The notes: generated by a model not told the origin, from the letters alone. Counted from the first letter of the stretch, positions 21,227-33,123 are shown. The stretch is DNA of 64,000 nucleotides from Heliocidaris erythrogramma (GCA_025617745.1 CM046858.1:35775228-35839227); one strand, 5' to 3'. Made by a program: numbers and translations.

Positions 21227-21386
21227 GATCCCCTTTAAATCAGTTTTATCATGAAATATAGTTTTGAAGAAAGTCTCAAGTTTTCTAGTAAAATTTCCTT
21301 TTCTTTAATTTGACTATACCTCGAAATTCTATTTCAATTCCATTATCATCATGTGCACAATTTTGTCACCATCCTTTTCTGTATAG

Positions 21387-21550
21387 GGTAAATCAGAAAG
21401 TGCAATAGCATCGAGTCAAGCCAACCCAAGGTCCAACTCTTCTACGACGACCATCGAGTCTCTGGTAATGAATGGCGGAGCGTCCAAGGCAAAGCTTCTA
21501 GATTTTGATTATCAGCAATATCATGTTGGAGAACACAAGCACTTCAAGCA
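21387..21550 (+). CDS. SENP6/7: SENP6/7-like exon, end of insertion
   Basis: The acceptor is TTCTGTATAG and the donor AAGCA|GTAAGT. The Ser/Asn-rich start (SSQANPRSNSSTTT) gives way to KLLDFDYQQYHVGEHKHFKQ, which leads into the Asp-bearing strand. Confidence 0.85.
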
Positions 21551-22204
21551 GTAAGTGCTTGACTGGGATCTGTATTCCATGAATTTCCTAACAAAGAAGT
21601 TTAAAATTTACGGAACAGGGGTATGCAGAACTCTTTCTGACATGGGGTAGTGTTGAATGCTGTGAAATTTGCTCAGACCTGCAGGCTTGTCAATAGAACC
21701 CCCCAAAAAAAATCATTTACTGGACACCTTTGTTTTTTAAGTATTTGATATCATAATTTATGCAAGAATATATTCAACTAAAAAGGCCTTGAAAGAAAAA
21801 GAAAGAAAGAGCGAAAGTGGTTTGGTGTGAGATGAAATGGATTGAATGCGTTTCCATATTCTATGTAAATTTCTCCATTTGCCAAGTGTGAACGTGATTG
21901 ATTGCATGTAAAGACCATATTTACTGTCAATCTAGGAATTGACATTTGATGGCCCCTTTAGGTGGGTATATTTTTCTGTCAACTGGAAGTTTCCACAGTA
22001 GTGTCTCTTCAAATGAACTAACCTTTTCAAATGTTTTTTTTTTCTCAATACCGGTACACTGTGCCTAATATAGATTTTCTATCAGTCACTATATTTTTTT
22101 GTACTGAAGAATCCAACGCATTTGTATCCAAGTTCGCAAAAGATTTGATCCCAAGTTCTTTTCACCTATTATGTTACATGTACTTCTTTTATTTACAATA
22201 TCAG

Positions 22205-22273
22205 GCCAAGCATCCTTGTGTTTGACTCGTTAGCTGGACCTCCAAGGAGAAATGTCATTGCCAAGCTGAGAGA
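22205..22273 (+). CDS. SENP6/7: SENP6/7-like exon: catalytic Asp
   Basis: The acceptor is TACAATATCAG and the donor AGAGA|GTGAGT. The peptide PSILVFDSLAGPPRRNVIAK places the triad Asp codon at 22224-22226. Its 69 nt match the short Asp exon expected for the fold. Confidence 0.96.
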
Positions 22274-22311
22274 GTGAGTACAATTTCCAAGCTTATGTAC
22301 ATGTACACATA

Positions 22312-22640
22312 GAGGTGTTGTGGATCAGTGGATAAGTCCCCGGACTGTGAAGCACGAGGTCCGGGGTTCGATTCCCACCCCAGCACTAGTGTCCTTTGGC
22401 AAGACGTTAATCTACATTTGCCACTCTCCACCCAGGTGTTAAATGGGTACCTGTTAGGATGCGAAAGTTAATGTCGTTTGCTTAGCAATGTAAGCCCCAC
22501 GGCCCATTGTTGGAATACTCCCCAGGGAGTGGAGAATGTGCATACATTGTGTATGGGCAAGCCAGAATCCGTCATTTTGTGCGCACTGTGATGCTTGCAC
22601 CAGTATGATTTTACATGTTAAACAAATAGCGCGTTCACCA
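22312..22640 (+). mobile_element. tRNA-derived SINE
   Basis: The head has an A-box-like TGGATCAGTGG (22321-22331) and a perfect B box, GGTTCGATTCC (22365-22375), as in RNA polymerase III promoters of tRNAs. It is followed by CTTTGGCAAGACGTTAATCT, the body GCCACTCTCCACCCAGGTGT and a tail ending near AAATAGCGCG. Fragments of the same body occur at 5088 and 18036. The head could fold like a tRNA, but it is fused to a SINE body, so I do not call a tRNA gene. Confidence 0.85.
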
Positions 22641-22695
22641 AAACAGATCTTCGTGCACATACAATTTTGCAGGTAATTTCAAAGTCATTTGTGCA

Positions 22696-23217
22696 GAATG
22701 CCGGAGGACTTTGGATTTAGCACATTTCTCAACGGATTTCTTTCAAACTTTGTATGGAGGTGTGTCTTTGTAAAATCTGGACACCTATAATTTCTGGTTA
22801 TGCTGCCCTCAATGTTCCCTCTTTTATAGGGTAAAAGGCCATATATTGTGCGCTCTAGCGGTCACATTTCTCAACGGAATTTGTTCAAATTTTGCATGAA
22901 GGTGTCTCATGGTATAATCTAGAATCCTATTGATTTTGGTGATGCGGCCTCCAGTGTTTCATCTTTTATAGGGTCAAAGGTCATATTTTAGTGGATATCT
23001 TGTGTGCGCTCTGAGGTCACATTTCTTGACAGATTACTTTCCAATGCATCTATAGAGATGCATTGTACTCTAATATACGCACATTGTTTTGGTGATATTG
23101 CTCCTAGTGTTGACAATAGTCCGGGCCACTGGCGGCAATCTCTATGCCATCCTTTTGTTTGAGGGAGGGAGGTTCTTTGTCCCTCCTTCGAATCGCTGCC
23201 AGTGCCGGGGGATACAT
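22696..23217 (+). repeat. Copy of the DR1-bearing repeat (truncated)
   Basis: It matches the minus strand of 41611-42733. Shared units include TTCTCAACGGA, TTTTATAGGGTCAAAGGTCA, TTTAGTGGATATCTTGTGTG and the end GCCAGTGCCGGGGGATACAT. A perfect GGGTCAAAGGTCA sits at 22971-22983. Confidence 0.75.
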
Positions 23218-23572
23218 TCCCAATGCGCGGCAATGGACATTTCTAGATATGAACTGGCTTAATGGTGATTTTTAAAATATATGCATTTCCCTTAATTATT
23301 TGTTTTATTTCATAGTTTTATAAAATATGTAAACAAACATTGTGGGGTCTATGTATAGAAATGTTTGAACATGTTGACATAAAGATAGCATGCATGAGAC
23401 TGAGACAAATTGGATAAGACTCTACTCTTATTGTGACATTTGATTTCCCTGTTTAAACCATGATGAGGACATGTACATGTACATGTAAGTTTGCTTGATC
23501 CAACGTGAAGAGCATTACTTGAAAAATCTGAAAACTTTCATTGACACGTCCTTCTGTTTTCATTTGATACAG

Positions 23573-23723
23573 CTACTTGACGATAGAGTGGGAGAAGAGG
23601 AAAGAAGGGAAATGTGAGTTTACTACTGCCAACATGAAGGGCATGAATCCAAAGATACCTCAACAAAACAACTTCAGTGACTGTGGGCTTTATGTCTGCC
23701 AGTACGTAGAGACATTCTTTGAG
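23573..23723 (+). CDS. SENP6/7: SENP6/7-like exon: catalytic Cys
   Basis: The acceptor is TTTGATACAG and the donor TTTGAG|GTAAGA. It encodes [20 protein letters not shown]. The nucleophile Cys codon is at 23682-23684; the Gln of QQNN forms the oxyanion hole in this family. All triad positions are intact, so the enzyme should be active. Confidence 0.97.
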
Positions 23724-24124
23724 GTAAGAACAAAGCTTGATTATGGTCCATCTCCAAGCATATACTTAATTTCGTACAAATTTTCATCGGGTAATAAATT
23801 TGCTTCATGCTTTATTTCCTTAAGTTTAAATAGAGATAAAGGGTTTGGGGCGTAGCTTGCGATTGGGTTATAGGTTGGATTTACATGTACAGTGAGGGAT
23901 AGGGTTTAGTATAATGGTTGGTCCAGAATTGAAGTTAGGAGTTCAGTTTGTGGTAGAAACTATTTTTGCTGGAGCATCATATAAATTATAATTTAAATGA
24001 ATAATGAAAATGATATAAAAGTTGTTTGTCTATTGATATGAATTATTTATTATGAGAAATCATGTGGTATTATAGCACTATGCACAAATTATTATATCTA
24101 TTATCATATACCTTGCTCTTGCAG

Positions 24125-24259
24125 AAGCCTATAAGGAACTACCACTCACCGATGAGAGGGCTCCAGAATTGGTTTCCGGAGGAGGTTGTCGCCAAGAAGC
24201 GCCAAGAAATCTGCACCGCCATCCAGGAGCTTCATGAGGCATACAAAGTAAGGAGGTGA
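24125..24259 (+). CDS. SENP6/7: SENP6/7-like terminal exon
   Basis: The acceptor is GCTCTTGCAG and the stop TGA is at 24257-24259. It encodes RNYHSPMRGLQNWFPEEVVA and ends EICTAIQELHEAYKVRR. Family members end the same way, with a W-F-P helix segment. The last ~45 nt belong to the first unit of the tandem repeat that continues past the stop. GTAAGG inside AAAGTAAGG could act as a cryptic donor. Confidence 0.93.
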   Translation, partial: KPIRNYHSPMRGLQNWFPEEVVAKKRQEICTAIQELHEAYKVRR

Positions 24260-24740
24260 CATGACTCAAGGGTACCCTGGGCCTCCTGGGGACCAGGGAA
24301 AGTAACTCCACCATAACCAAGATGCCATCCACTTTTATACATGGTAAGATCTGTACAGCCATCCAGGAGATCCGCTGGTAAGGAGGTGACACGGCTCAAG
24401 GGTACCCTTGACCTCTCGGGAACCGGGGAAAGCAACCCATACGTAACCGAGACACTATGGATTTTTGTACACGGTGAAATCTACAGTGCCATCCAGGACC
24501 TGGAAGCGGAATACAAAGCAAGGTGGTGCCATGACCATGGGTACCTTGGGCCTCTGGGGAACCAGGGAAAGTAACCCCACCATAACCAAGATGCAATTGA
24601 CTTTTATACATGGTAAGATCTGTACAGCCATCCAGGAGCTGCAGGAGACGTACAAAGCAAAGAGGCAGCATGATTGATGGGTACCCTGGGCCTCTCAGGA
24701 AAATGGGAAACCAACCCATACATGATCAAGATGTCATGGA
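24205..24740 (+). repeat. Minisatellite derived from the terminal SENP exon (4 copies)
   Basis: The anchor GCCATCCAGGA starts at 24216, 24358, 24488 and 24627, giving spacings of 142, 130 and 139. Each unit repeats the last codons of the gene (GEI/KIC-AIQ-L---YKA-R-like peptides) and then the sequence after the stop (GGGTACCCTGGGCCTC..., ACCATAACCAAGATG). Units 2-4 lie in the 3' UTR and are interrupted by stops. Confidence 0.9.
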
Positions 24741-25165
24741 CTTTTACATACAGTATTTTCTGCATAGGGTACTGATACAGCTTTAATATTTAGCACAACT
24801 AGGGTGTCTATGCTATTTCTTTATGCATGCAACTAAAGCATCTTTGTGTGATAAGCAACCTTTGGTCACAATCAGATTTCTTTTGTTAAGATGGGAAAGG
24901 AAATGAATGCACGTATATGTATATCTTTTTTTAAAAAACATTTTATATTGTAGGATGATTATTACTTGGCACTGTGGATGGTTGCCATTAACATTGAATT
25001 CTTATTGTGATTTAAATTTAAATATTCTGTCTAAAAGATTTAAACTTTATGTTGTGGGTAGCAGGCCACTTGCTCATCTGAACTTTAAAACCTCCCCACA
25101 CCCCTCCTCCGGTTAAATCAGATATCAAAACATTGCCTGTAAAGAAAAGTAGTTAATAGAGGAGA
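24741..25165. other. Intergenic, nothing recognised
   Basis: AT-rich sequence downstream of the protease gene, probably 3' UTR in part. No AATAAA was seen here. Confidence 0.5.
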
Positions 25166-25169
25166 TACT

Positions 25170-25560
25170 TACTTACTTATGCCCGTCACTCCTCCAGGAG
25201 CATAGGCCGCTAAGAACAGTCCGCCAGATTCCTCGGTCCTGGGCTGCCCTCTCTAACTGTTCCCAGGTGTGTCCCATCTTCTTGCTGTCTGCCTCAAGGT
25301 CGCGTCGCCAGGTGTTTCTTGGCTGGCCTCTTTTCCGTCTTCCTTGGGGATTCACGTCCTCTTGATGAGGGCCCTTCCTCTCCCAGGGTAAAGGTTTTTT
25401 GGTCTGTTCTTAGCGTTTCTGTAACAGGTTTTTTTTTTTTTTTTTTTTTACGGGATGGGGTTGTTAACCCCATGCCCAACCCTCCTCCTTTATCCGGGCT
25501 TGGGACCGGCTGTCTATTTCCCAAAGGATACATCCAGGCGGAGTTAGAGGAGATACGTGT
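25170..25560 (-). mobile_element. Non-LTR retrotransposon 3' fragment
   Basis: The minus strand at 25173-25355 encodes RRKRGQPRNTWRRDLEADSK, then LERAAQDRGIWRTVLSGLC and a stop. This is the usual C-terminal end of many LINE ORF2 proteins (G-R/Q-P-R-x-T-W-R-R ... D-R-x-x-W-R). A T-run of about 22 bp and a GC-rich stretch with TTAACCCCATGCCC follow. The clade cannot be fixed from the tail alone. Confidence 0.7.
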
Positions 25561-25872
25561 AACCTGAAATGACTACTATGCACAATGATCTCTGAACAAG
25601 ACAATTTACATTTCACCTGTTCTTCAACTACCACCACTGGCTGTTATGGGGTTTGAAGTTATTAGTCCATATTAAAAGATTGTTTAAATCACAATGTACT
25701 TGTGATTCAATATGAGTTTTTATCATTTGGAGATCCTGAAAGTGATTGCAGTATATCTGATAATTTGGTAACATAGATCTTAAAGGTACTTTGTATTTTT
25801 ATGACATGTTTGTTAAATCAGTTGAAATTGCTTATTTCTTTATTTTAAAAGGTAGAAACATCATTGCCTTAA

Positions 25873-26625
25873 CCCTAATAGGCCCGGGGGGGGGCGGATT
25901 CCGCCCCCCCTCGACGTTTCGCGTAATATGTTCGCATCGCGAAAAGCAGTCACCACGCTGCTTCACTACTTTTTTCTTTCAAGTCTTGCGCAACTTTTGA
26001 GACCAAATTTGTGATGTCCGCGCGTGCGGTTCCGGATTTACGCAACATTTCGTAAGTGCATGTCAGACCCAAAATTGCTCAAAAACGTGATTTCGTGTAC
26101 AAATCCAATGCAAATTGTGTTTCCAGCTAAAATTCATAAATATTTCATTATTTTTACTTTTACTGTTTAAAAACAATTAATTTTATGTTGTTTATGATTA
26201 AAATAGTGTCGCCGACGAATTCCATCGAAAAAAACGATAAAAAACAAAAAGTCGAAAAACAAAGAAATACATAAGAAATTAAAAAAACAATAAAATACAT
26301 AAGAAAAAAAGGATTTTACCGAATTTTTTTTTTGGTTTATTTGATCAGAATCTGACAAAGGGTCTCTATACAAAAAATTAGCAGTTTTGGGGCTTTATTT
26401 AATTAATTAGAGCAAACCATTAATTTTATGCATAAATTAGCATAATTAATTAGTTGTGACATTTTTCGGAGAAATTGACTATACAGTTTTGTAGATTACG
26501 TGGTCGGCGACGTGTGTGCCGATTTTCGTTGCGAATGCGCGGTGGACGGCCGAGATCTTAGGGGGGGGCGGAATCAGCCCCCCCCCGGCTGTGAGATGGG
26601 TCTAAATAACCCGGCTCTATTAGGG
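25873..26625. mobile_element. 753-bp TTAA-flanked element, piggyBac-like MITE
   Basis: TTAA occurs at 25869-25872 and 26626-26629. The ends are CCCTAATAGGCCCGGG and, inverted, CCCTAATAGAGCCGGG (14 of 16 match). Just inside lie GGGGGGCGGATTCCGCCCCC and GGGGGGCGGAATCAGCCCCC. TTAA duplication plus CCC-starting ends is the piggyBac signature. The interior is AT-rich, with no transposase. Confidence 0.85.
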
Positions 26626-26629
26626 TTAA

Positions 26630-28100
26630 AAGTTTAAAAGACTATGATCAGTATTTAGCAAGGACAGCATTAATGTTCATTATCAATAAAAATAATATTT
26701 GCATTGCAAATTTTGCAATATTTACAAATGAAAGGTAAATGGGACCTTTACTACTTCCTTCGGAAAGCAAAGCATTGCTTCAATTTCTAATTTCTTTTTC
26801 GATGAGGTCCATTGAGATACGAAACACGTAATATATGTTCCTTAAAGATGACAGATTTACATTCAGATATTTTTGCATAGTGTGATTATTCATTAATTTA
26901 CGGTGGTGCGATTAAGGAGTATTAATTCGTTTTTACACGTCCAACAGCCTGGCTGATTTATAGCGATGTGCAGTAGAGACTACACATGTTCAGTACAGTC
27001 AGTATGCAAATATTATTTTACAGGGTTTCTAGATGTAGGCTACGGGTAGAGGAGTTTGTGAGAGTGCAGAGAATCTAAAGGTGCTCTTTCAAGGCCCATA
27101 GTGTTGAGAAATAAGCATTGTCTTGTAAAATCACTTAATTACGAGTGTACGTTGCATAAATGGAATGTTGTTGGGGTTCATGGGGAAGGTGTAGAGAAGG
27201 TCATAGAAACACATGGGATGTAACAGAATGTGTTGGAAGACATGGAACTTGAAGGTAGTTTCAGCAGTTTGCAAGCTATCATCATCAGTTCAGATGAAAT
27301 TTAATATCTTCTACAAGAGAAACTGATAAACATGTGAAATTTTTGGACTAACAGCCCTTGAGAATTGTTTATAAGATATCTAATAGCATTATACATCCTC
27401 CCAGTCATAAGCAGTGAATACATGTCGGCCAGTATACATGTATGTGGGCAGGCATGTATTGTGTATTAAGAAAAGTCTCTGTTTGGCTATGCAATTACAT
27501 TCTTCATGTACCTCTGCGATATGATTGTAGGGCAATGCACAAGTCATGTATACTTTCGCATAAGAGGAGAGGGAGTTTAATAATATTTATCATTTTGACA
27601 TTGAATTGAGAACAGCTGTTTCAAAAGTAAAAATTACCCTGCATTCAAATCATTTTTTATTCAAATAATGGTTTCTCCCAAATATTAATGATACTTCATT
27701 TGAAAATAGTTTGACTTCACTAGTACAGTGTATTTTAATTCTACCATCTGCAATGCACAATGTACTTACATTGTATAATAATATCCGTTTAAATGACTTG
27801 GTTTCTTTGTGTCTCGCTCTAAATGAGTGACTTGTTTTGTTCATTTATTCTGTCCAAATTAATTGTATTTGCAATTTTAGTTACACCTGGGACAACTTTT
27901 TCATGGAAAATAGTTATTTAAAAAAGATGTAAGATTATTTATTGAAGTAGTTGGCTTTGTGCCGTATTGTTGAACCAGCGTGACGATACGATTGTGACAG
28001 GAAGAAATTGTAAAAGCATCAATTTTCATACCTTTGTACTTCGTCGTGAGGTTGGCGGGAGGGTGTGAGTGCTTTGCCATTATAGTATACTGAATGCAGA
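26630..28100. other. Intergenic, nothing recognised
   Basis: AT-rich with no coding pattern. The first AATAAA after the protease stop outside a transposon is at 26685-26690, a possible distal poly(A) signal. Confidence 0.4.
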
Positions 28101-28102
28101 CA

Positions 28103-28455
28103 GGCACTATTGCATTATAAAGCAGAAGGTCTTTTACACTGAAATACCCATGACTTCAAAATCTCTGCTTATTTCATTGCAAAACTACTAAAATTAGGTA
28201 GTTACCATCCATTTTCCACTAGTTGATGAAGAGAGAAATCCCGTCAGGTTTAAAAGATGGTATAAACATGTGTAGGGCAATCCAAATCTTAGAAGCGTGT
28301 AACCAGAAGTTTGCTTCATGCCTGGCATGCGCGTGTGATAATGCCCTTCTGCCAGCAACACGATGACTTCGTGTGTTGAGAGCCAGAAGGGCGTTAACTC
28401 TGTGTTAAAACATATGAGTTAACGTCCTTCTGGATCTCAACACATGATTTCATTT
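28103..28455. repeat. Palindrome-rich repeat cluster, copy 1
   Basis: 28103-28245 is an inverted copy of 34465-34575, sharing CTAAAATTAGGTAGTTACCA and GCAGAAGGTC. 28304-28364 resembles the arm at 34575-34634. 28372-28450 is a hairpin with arms GAGCCAGAAGGGCGTTAACT and its near complement. Confidence 0.7.
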
Positions 28456-28459
28456 TAGG

Positions 28460-30405
28460 AATGTTCATCTTGGAAGCATCCAACAACTGTGCCATTTCTT
28501 TTTGTTTCTTCTATTTATTATTCACTGTGCCATCATTATCTGAAATTATAAAAGCTAAATGAATGATAACACAGACAAATACATATACACGTACATGTAA
28601 AGACGTGTCCTTATTTTGCAGTGGTCAAATTGACTTAAAAGGTCTACAAATCGAGTTATTTTACTGCTTTTGATGAAAGTTTTTTTCTTATTATTGTTTA
28701 GAATATACAGAATGGCATGACAGTTGTATTTTCTGGAATTATTTTTTTGATGAAAAATAATTGTGAAGGCCGGCAAATCAAAATGTTATGTTACTGTGAC
28801 AATACTATGCTTTGTATTCTCAATGTCTTTTTGATTTTCTGGAGATACATTTCTCATTATAACATTCTTGTTTGTGTGTACCCGTGAATCTTAAGAATAT
28901 TTAATGTCCCAGATTCTTTCAAGGTATTTACAATGTATGTACTTCAATAATGGTGAAATTGTAAAATACCCGTATGTATATTTAATAGTGGTTTTAAGTT
29001 TATCTTGCAAATTCAACATTTATGAAGAAATTTAAAGTGAGCATTATTTTGTGAAAAAGAATTTATAAAGATAAACTGCACATGTGTATTATTATTTCTT
29101 GAAACTATTCTTCAAGATGTAGGAATGATAGTATAATTATTTGACAGGATATTGATGTATTTATGTCGCTTACCGAAGTATCCTGGCACCGATAGACTAG
29201 ACAAGTCCAGAACGCAACGTGCATACTGTAATTGTGGAGGGTCAAAATTTAATGGCAGATATCATTAGGACAAGGAGCTGGTAAATACTGGTCTCTAGTA
29301 CCTTGAATAGGCTGAATGAAAATTGTCAGATGTATGTCAAATGACAACTTTTAATCCGCTGATATTGATCAACAATTCTGCCTTTTCCATCCTTTTCCAC
29401 ATGCGTCTTTTTGTGCCGTTACATTTCGCTGAGCTACTGTACTTGATATTAATTAAGGTTATGGCTCAAGGCACAGTCATATGGATTAAAAACATTTGCC
29501 ATCCTTTCAGATGACTCGAGAAGATTTTCGTTATTCTTCCATGTACTGGAGTACATCATTCACATGCATGTATTTGGGAAAAATACCACCATTGAAAATG
29601 ATAAGTAGTTCTTCTTACTGTGTAGATCAGACTTCTTACCATGAAGATCAGACCTTCATGAAATAACCTGCAACAGAGTATAGCAGAGACCAAGTAGTAT
29701 TCCAGCTGTGCATTTGGCTTATAACCCAAGGAAAGTATGGCACATGACAGGAACATACTTTAATATCTTGTATAATTGTTAAGGGATTATTACTGCCACT
29801 GGCATCTAGATTACTTAGCCAGAAAATACAGTGTTCATAAAATGTTTATTAATTTGATTTTTTTTTTTAGAATGTATGAACTCCAAAATGTTTTCAGAGT
29901 GTTAATACACTACATAATGACTGTGTCTAAGGGTAAAATCTTGAGTAGCTGAATTTCTTGTCCTTGTCATGTAAGACACTCTGATATTGAAAGATTGTTG
30001 AATTTAGGTTGAATTTTTGGATACATTGTGTAATGATTCTAGGCAGAAGTGTCCTATCTTTAATGTACCCATTTTATTCCTCCTAAAACCCAGGTTTTTA
30101 CCCCAAAATCAATTGATTTAGATATTTTATACTTCATGTGTGGAATCATTATTTTCTAGAATATTTGCAGATTCTTACTGATATCTTAAAATGACAATCA
30201 GCCCATGTTGGTGTTAAAAAAGATTGTGTACTGCTGTAGATCCAAAATGAACTTGTCCTGCCCAGTTTAGTTATTTATTGTACTCTAAGGCCATTGTGTA
30301 TTTATTCATTTAAACCCAGTGCTGGGACTAAATCACCCTTAAAAAAGGGAAACATAGATCTCATTCTACATGTAAATTATTTTGTTAAATTCAACTTTAG
30401 ACCAA
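28460..30405. other. Intergenic, nothing recognised
   Basis: AT-rich, no ORF with domain character, no clear repeat ends. Confidence 0.4.
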
Positions 30406-30416
30406 GCTTTAAAGAG

Positions 30417-30975
30417 AAGGTCGAGTTCAGGGAAAGGTGAAAAATAATTGTCAGCTTTCTCATTCCTTTTATGTCAGTTTGGAAGAACATCATAGTAGAC
30501 ATGTCCCCTGAGAGAGGTGGCTCTTTAGATGCACTTAAACGTGACGAGAAATAGCTGAAGTGTGCGGCTGGACATTCATAGTGTGTGCAGTGCATGTGCT
30601 TTTCAGGGAGAGTTGGTTCATTATCATTTGAAGATCCCAAGACCTCACAGTATACACCAATTTTTATGTAGATACATGATCAACCTTTCCCAATAGACCA
30701 CTTCGGTAATGTATGCAAATTTTATGCATACCTTTCAAACAAAGGTTGTTCTTGACAACTTGAAAGCTTGCCGGACATAGCTACAAATAATGTATGCAAA
30801 CTGGATTCCAAGCATTGAGGCTCATTTATACAAAGCAGGTTCATGGAATAGCTCGTTACTAGGTGCTCAGAGAATTATATGTGCATAAATTTGTATACAT
30901 TAACAGAAGCGGTCTATTGCTTTGAGACAGTTTCTTTCACAATGTAATCCTTGACTGGAACGCAACCTTATCTTT
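30417..30975 (+). repeat. MITE, GTCGAGTTCTGGGAAAGG family, interrupted
   Basis: It starts GGTCGAGTTCAGGGAAAGGT. The right part is TTGAGACAGTTTCTTTCACA then GACTGGAACGCAACC. It is split at CCTTTCCCAAT/ATTGCTTTG by the element at 30695-30915. Confidence 0.7.
30695..30915. mobile_element. 221-bp MITE inserted into another MITE, AT duplicated
   Basis: The ends AGACCACTTCGGTAATGTAT and ATACATTAACAGAAGCGGTCT are inverted copies. AT at 30693-30694 and 30916-30917 is the apparent target duplication, because the copy at 16709 has CCCAATTGC uninterrupted. Confidence 0.8.
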
Positions 30976-31650
30976 CAACCCAGCATCAGGTTTAGATTTT
31001 GAGTAGAATAAGGGCCTAAGGGATCACGCATTCTGTGGGCTTACATGCCAGGGAAGACTGTGTTTGGGAAGAATGAGGATGCATTTTGAATTGGACACTA
31101 AATAGAGTCTAGATATGTATTGTTATTGTATTGTATATATTCTACATATTGTAAAATAAAACATTTGAGAGAAGATTACACACACAAAAAAGAGATGAAG
31201 CAGAAAATGCAATAAAGACAGTTTTGAAAAAAAATATTGTCAGTCTCTACACGTGTATAAATATTTCCCCTAGATTTATAAAATGTGATTAGATGCAAAA
31301 TCGTGCAACTTTTCTTTCAACTAATCAGACTATCAAAGACTGTGATTGCAATGTTTTATGCAAGAAACCACTCAACATTTCTGTGTTTTAATTGATCTTT
31401 GTCTCCTCTTTTCACCTTTTGTGATATGAAACACCCCCCTTTTTTCCCTGAATAAGCATCCCATTCACTCCCTCCAATAATTTCATCTCTATCCATTCTC
31501 TTTCTGTTCTGTATTCATCTTCTTTCCTCCAGTCATCTGTATAATTCTTCCCCCACCATCACTCTCACTCTCTATCTATATTCCTTCCCTCTACAAATTT
31601 TCACAATTCATATTTATCTCAAGCTTTCTCTATAAAGGCCAATTAAAAAA
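30976..31650. other. Intergenic, nothing recognised
   Basis: AATAAA occurs near 31155. A CT-rich stretch (31430-31630) lacks coding signs. Confidence 0.4.
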
Positions 31651-31656
31651 AACCAT

Positions 31657-31864
31657 GTTTAGCATCCGGCCTTTTTGAAAAAAAGGAAGGAGGAAGACCC
31701 TTTTTTTGGTAATATTTAAAGGGGGAAAATAATTTTTGCAACAATCTTTTTGTATAAAAGATTTGTTACATAAATAATTTTTCCCTTTTAAATATATATA
31801 TATATACATGTATATCTAAAAAAAGCAGGTGGGTTAAAAAAAAAAGGGGGCGGGAACGCTAAAC
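31657..31864. repeat. Degenerate hairpin MITE
   Basis: The ends are GTTTAGCATCCGGCC and GCGGGAACGCTAAAC. The inner arms GGGAAAATAATTTTTGCAAC and GTTACATAAATAATTTTTCC face each other around AAGATT. A (TA)n run lies inside. Confidence 0.65.
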
Positions 31865-31869
31865 AATTA

Positions 31870-33110
31870 ATTTTTACTTTGCCTAATGTGTTTCTCCGGT
31901 TTTCTGCTTCTACCAAAGCCAACTCCACACAAAGGTTTCATTCCAACTACAATTGTATAAATGTGAACAGCACAAGATTCAAATACATTTTATAGAACTT
32001 ATATATATCCTTGAAGAAATATGAAATATCTTTTATTATGACCAGAACACTGGTATTACTCACCACCAATAAGATACACGGCAAGCACATGCAAAACAAA
32101 CAACATCATGCATACTATGTATACAAACAAACTCAATGCACATAAAATTCCCGGATAAAATTAAACAAATTGCAGCATTCAAAGCAATACTACTACTTAT
32201 AAACATGATGAACCCTGTATGCCTCTGTGTGACATTTCCTATAAATGGCCCATAACTTTTTTGATAGATCAGCAGTTTCAAACAAATTGTTTCATCTTAA
32301 GAATTTTCATGAGAAATTGCTGTAATGTAATACTTACATATTTCAATTATTAAACAGGACAGAGAATTCTAAAATTATATAAACATAAAATAACCGATAG
32401 TGTGAGTTCACATAGGCCTACACGGACTTGTGCGACTTTGATACAGAAAAGTTAACTGGAGTTGTGCCAGCAATCTGAAGGTGCAAATATGAGCCATTTT
32501 TTGTGTCGGTATCACAAAAATAATAAGTACATGTAGTTATAATTGATTTTCAGCCAATTGAACTCTAATTGTAAGTTAATGTACGGTATACTTTAACCAT
32601 GATAAAACTCTCATTTTAGCTTGCTATATAAATAATCTGGTGAAGTCACCATCAATTCACAAATTAAATTTTACAGGAAACAAGCCTACATGTATATAGG
32701 ATTTACAAGTGTGCATGTACGGAGATACCGCAAGATTGTTATTGGGTTAATCTAACGGGAGAACAGCATGACAATGAAGTTTGCAAGTCAGATGTTGCAC
32801 AGAAAAGAATGAAATGTTCTGGACCACTGCTAACGTTGAAAGGTGGCTACTGATGACTATATGTATCTCCATTTTCAAACAATCGTCAGCAAAGTACTTG
32901 TAAGATCATGTTTTCCAAACAAAAATTTCACACTTCTCTGAAATTAATTCTGGGGATTATTTTTAGTTACCTAACAATGTCAGACCTGCCAACCTCTGGA
33001 AATCAAAAACTGTATTCTTTAATCCCAAAAGTTGTATTTTACTGAAAAAATGCGGACTGATACGCAGATCAATGCTTTTTATACTCGGGCGATGAACTGA
33101 ATGTTCACTA
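31870..33110. other. Intergenic, nothing recognised
   Basis: AT-rich sequence without ORFs or clear repeat ends. Confidence 0.4.
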
Positions 33111-33123
33111 CTTTTCTATATAC

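Larger units (their letters stand above)
228..24259 (+). other. SENP6/7: SENP6/SENP7-like SUMO protease gene (gene-level record, 5' end missing)
   Basis: Nineteen exons join with matching phases into 1272 codons ending in TGA at 24257-24259. The family removes SUMO, mainly from poly-SUMO2/3-type chains, in the nucleus. The C48-type catalytic core is spread over the last seven exons: [20 protein letters not shown], then AHWF (His), ILVFD (Asp), and [10 protein letters not shown] (Gln and Cys). As in the vertebrate SENP6/7 branch, and unlike SENP1/2/3/5, insertions split the core. Vertebrate members are about 1050-1110 residues, so this protein is longer even without its start. N-terminal parts carry an RG repeat, a Cys cluster and a SUMO-interacting motif. 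SENP6 and SENP7 cannot be told apart here; invertebrates usually have one co-orthologue. The introns at 2126-2452, 21551-22204 and 23724-24124 hold nothing I recognise. The other long introns hold the repeats listed separately. Confidence 0.93.

Noticed and set aside
22312-22385. Stand-alone tRNA gene
   Set aside because: Box A and box B are good, but the sequence runs into a SINE body whose fragments recur at 5088 and 18036.
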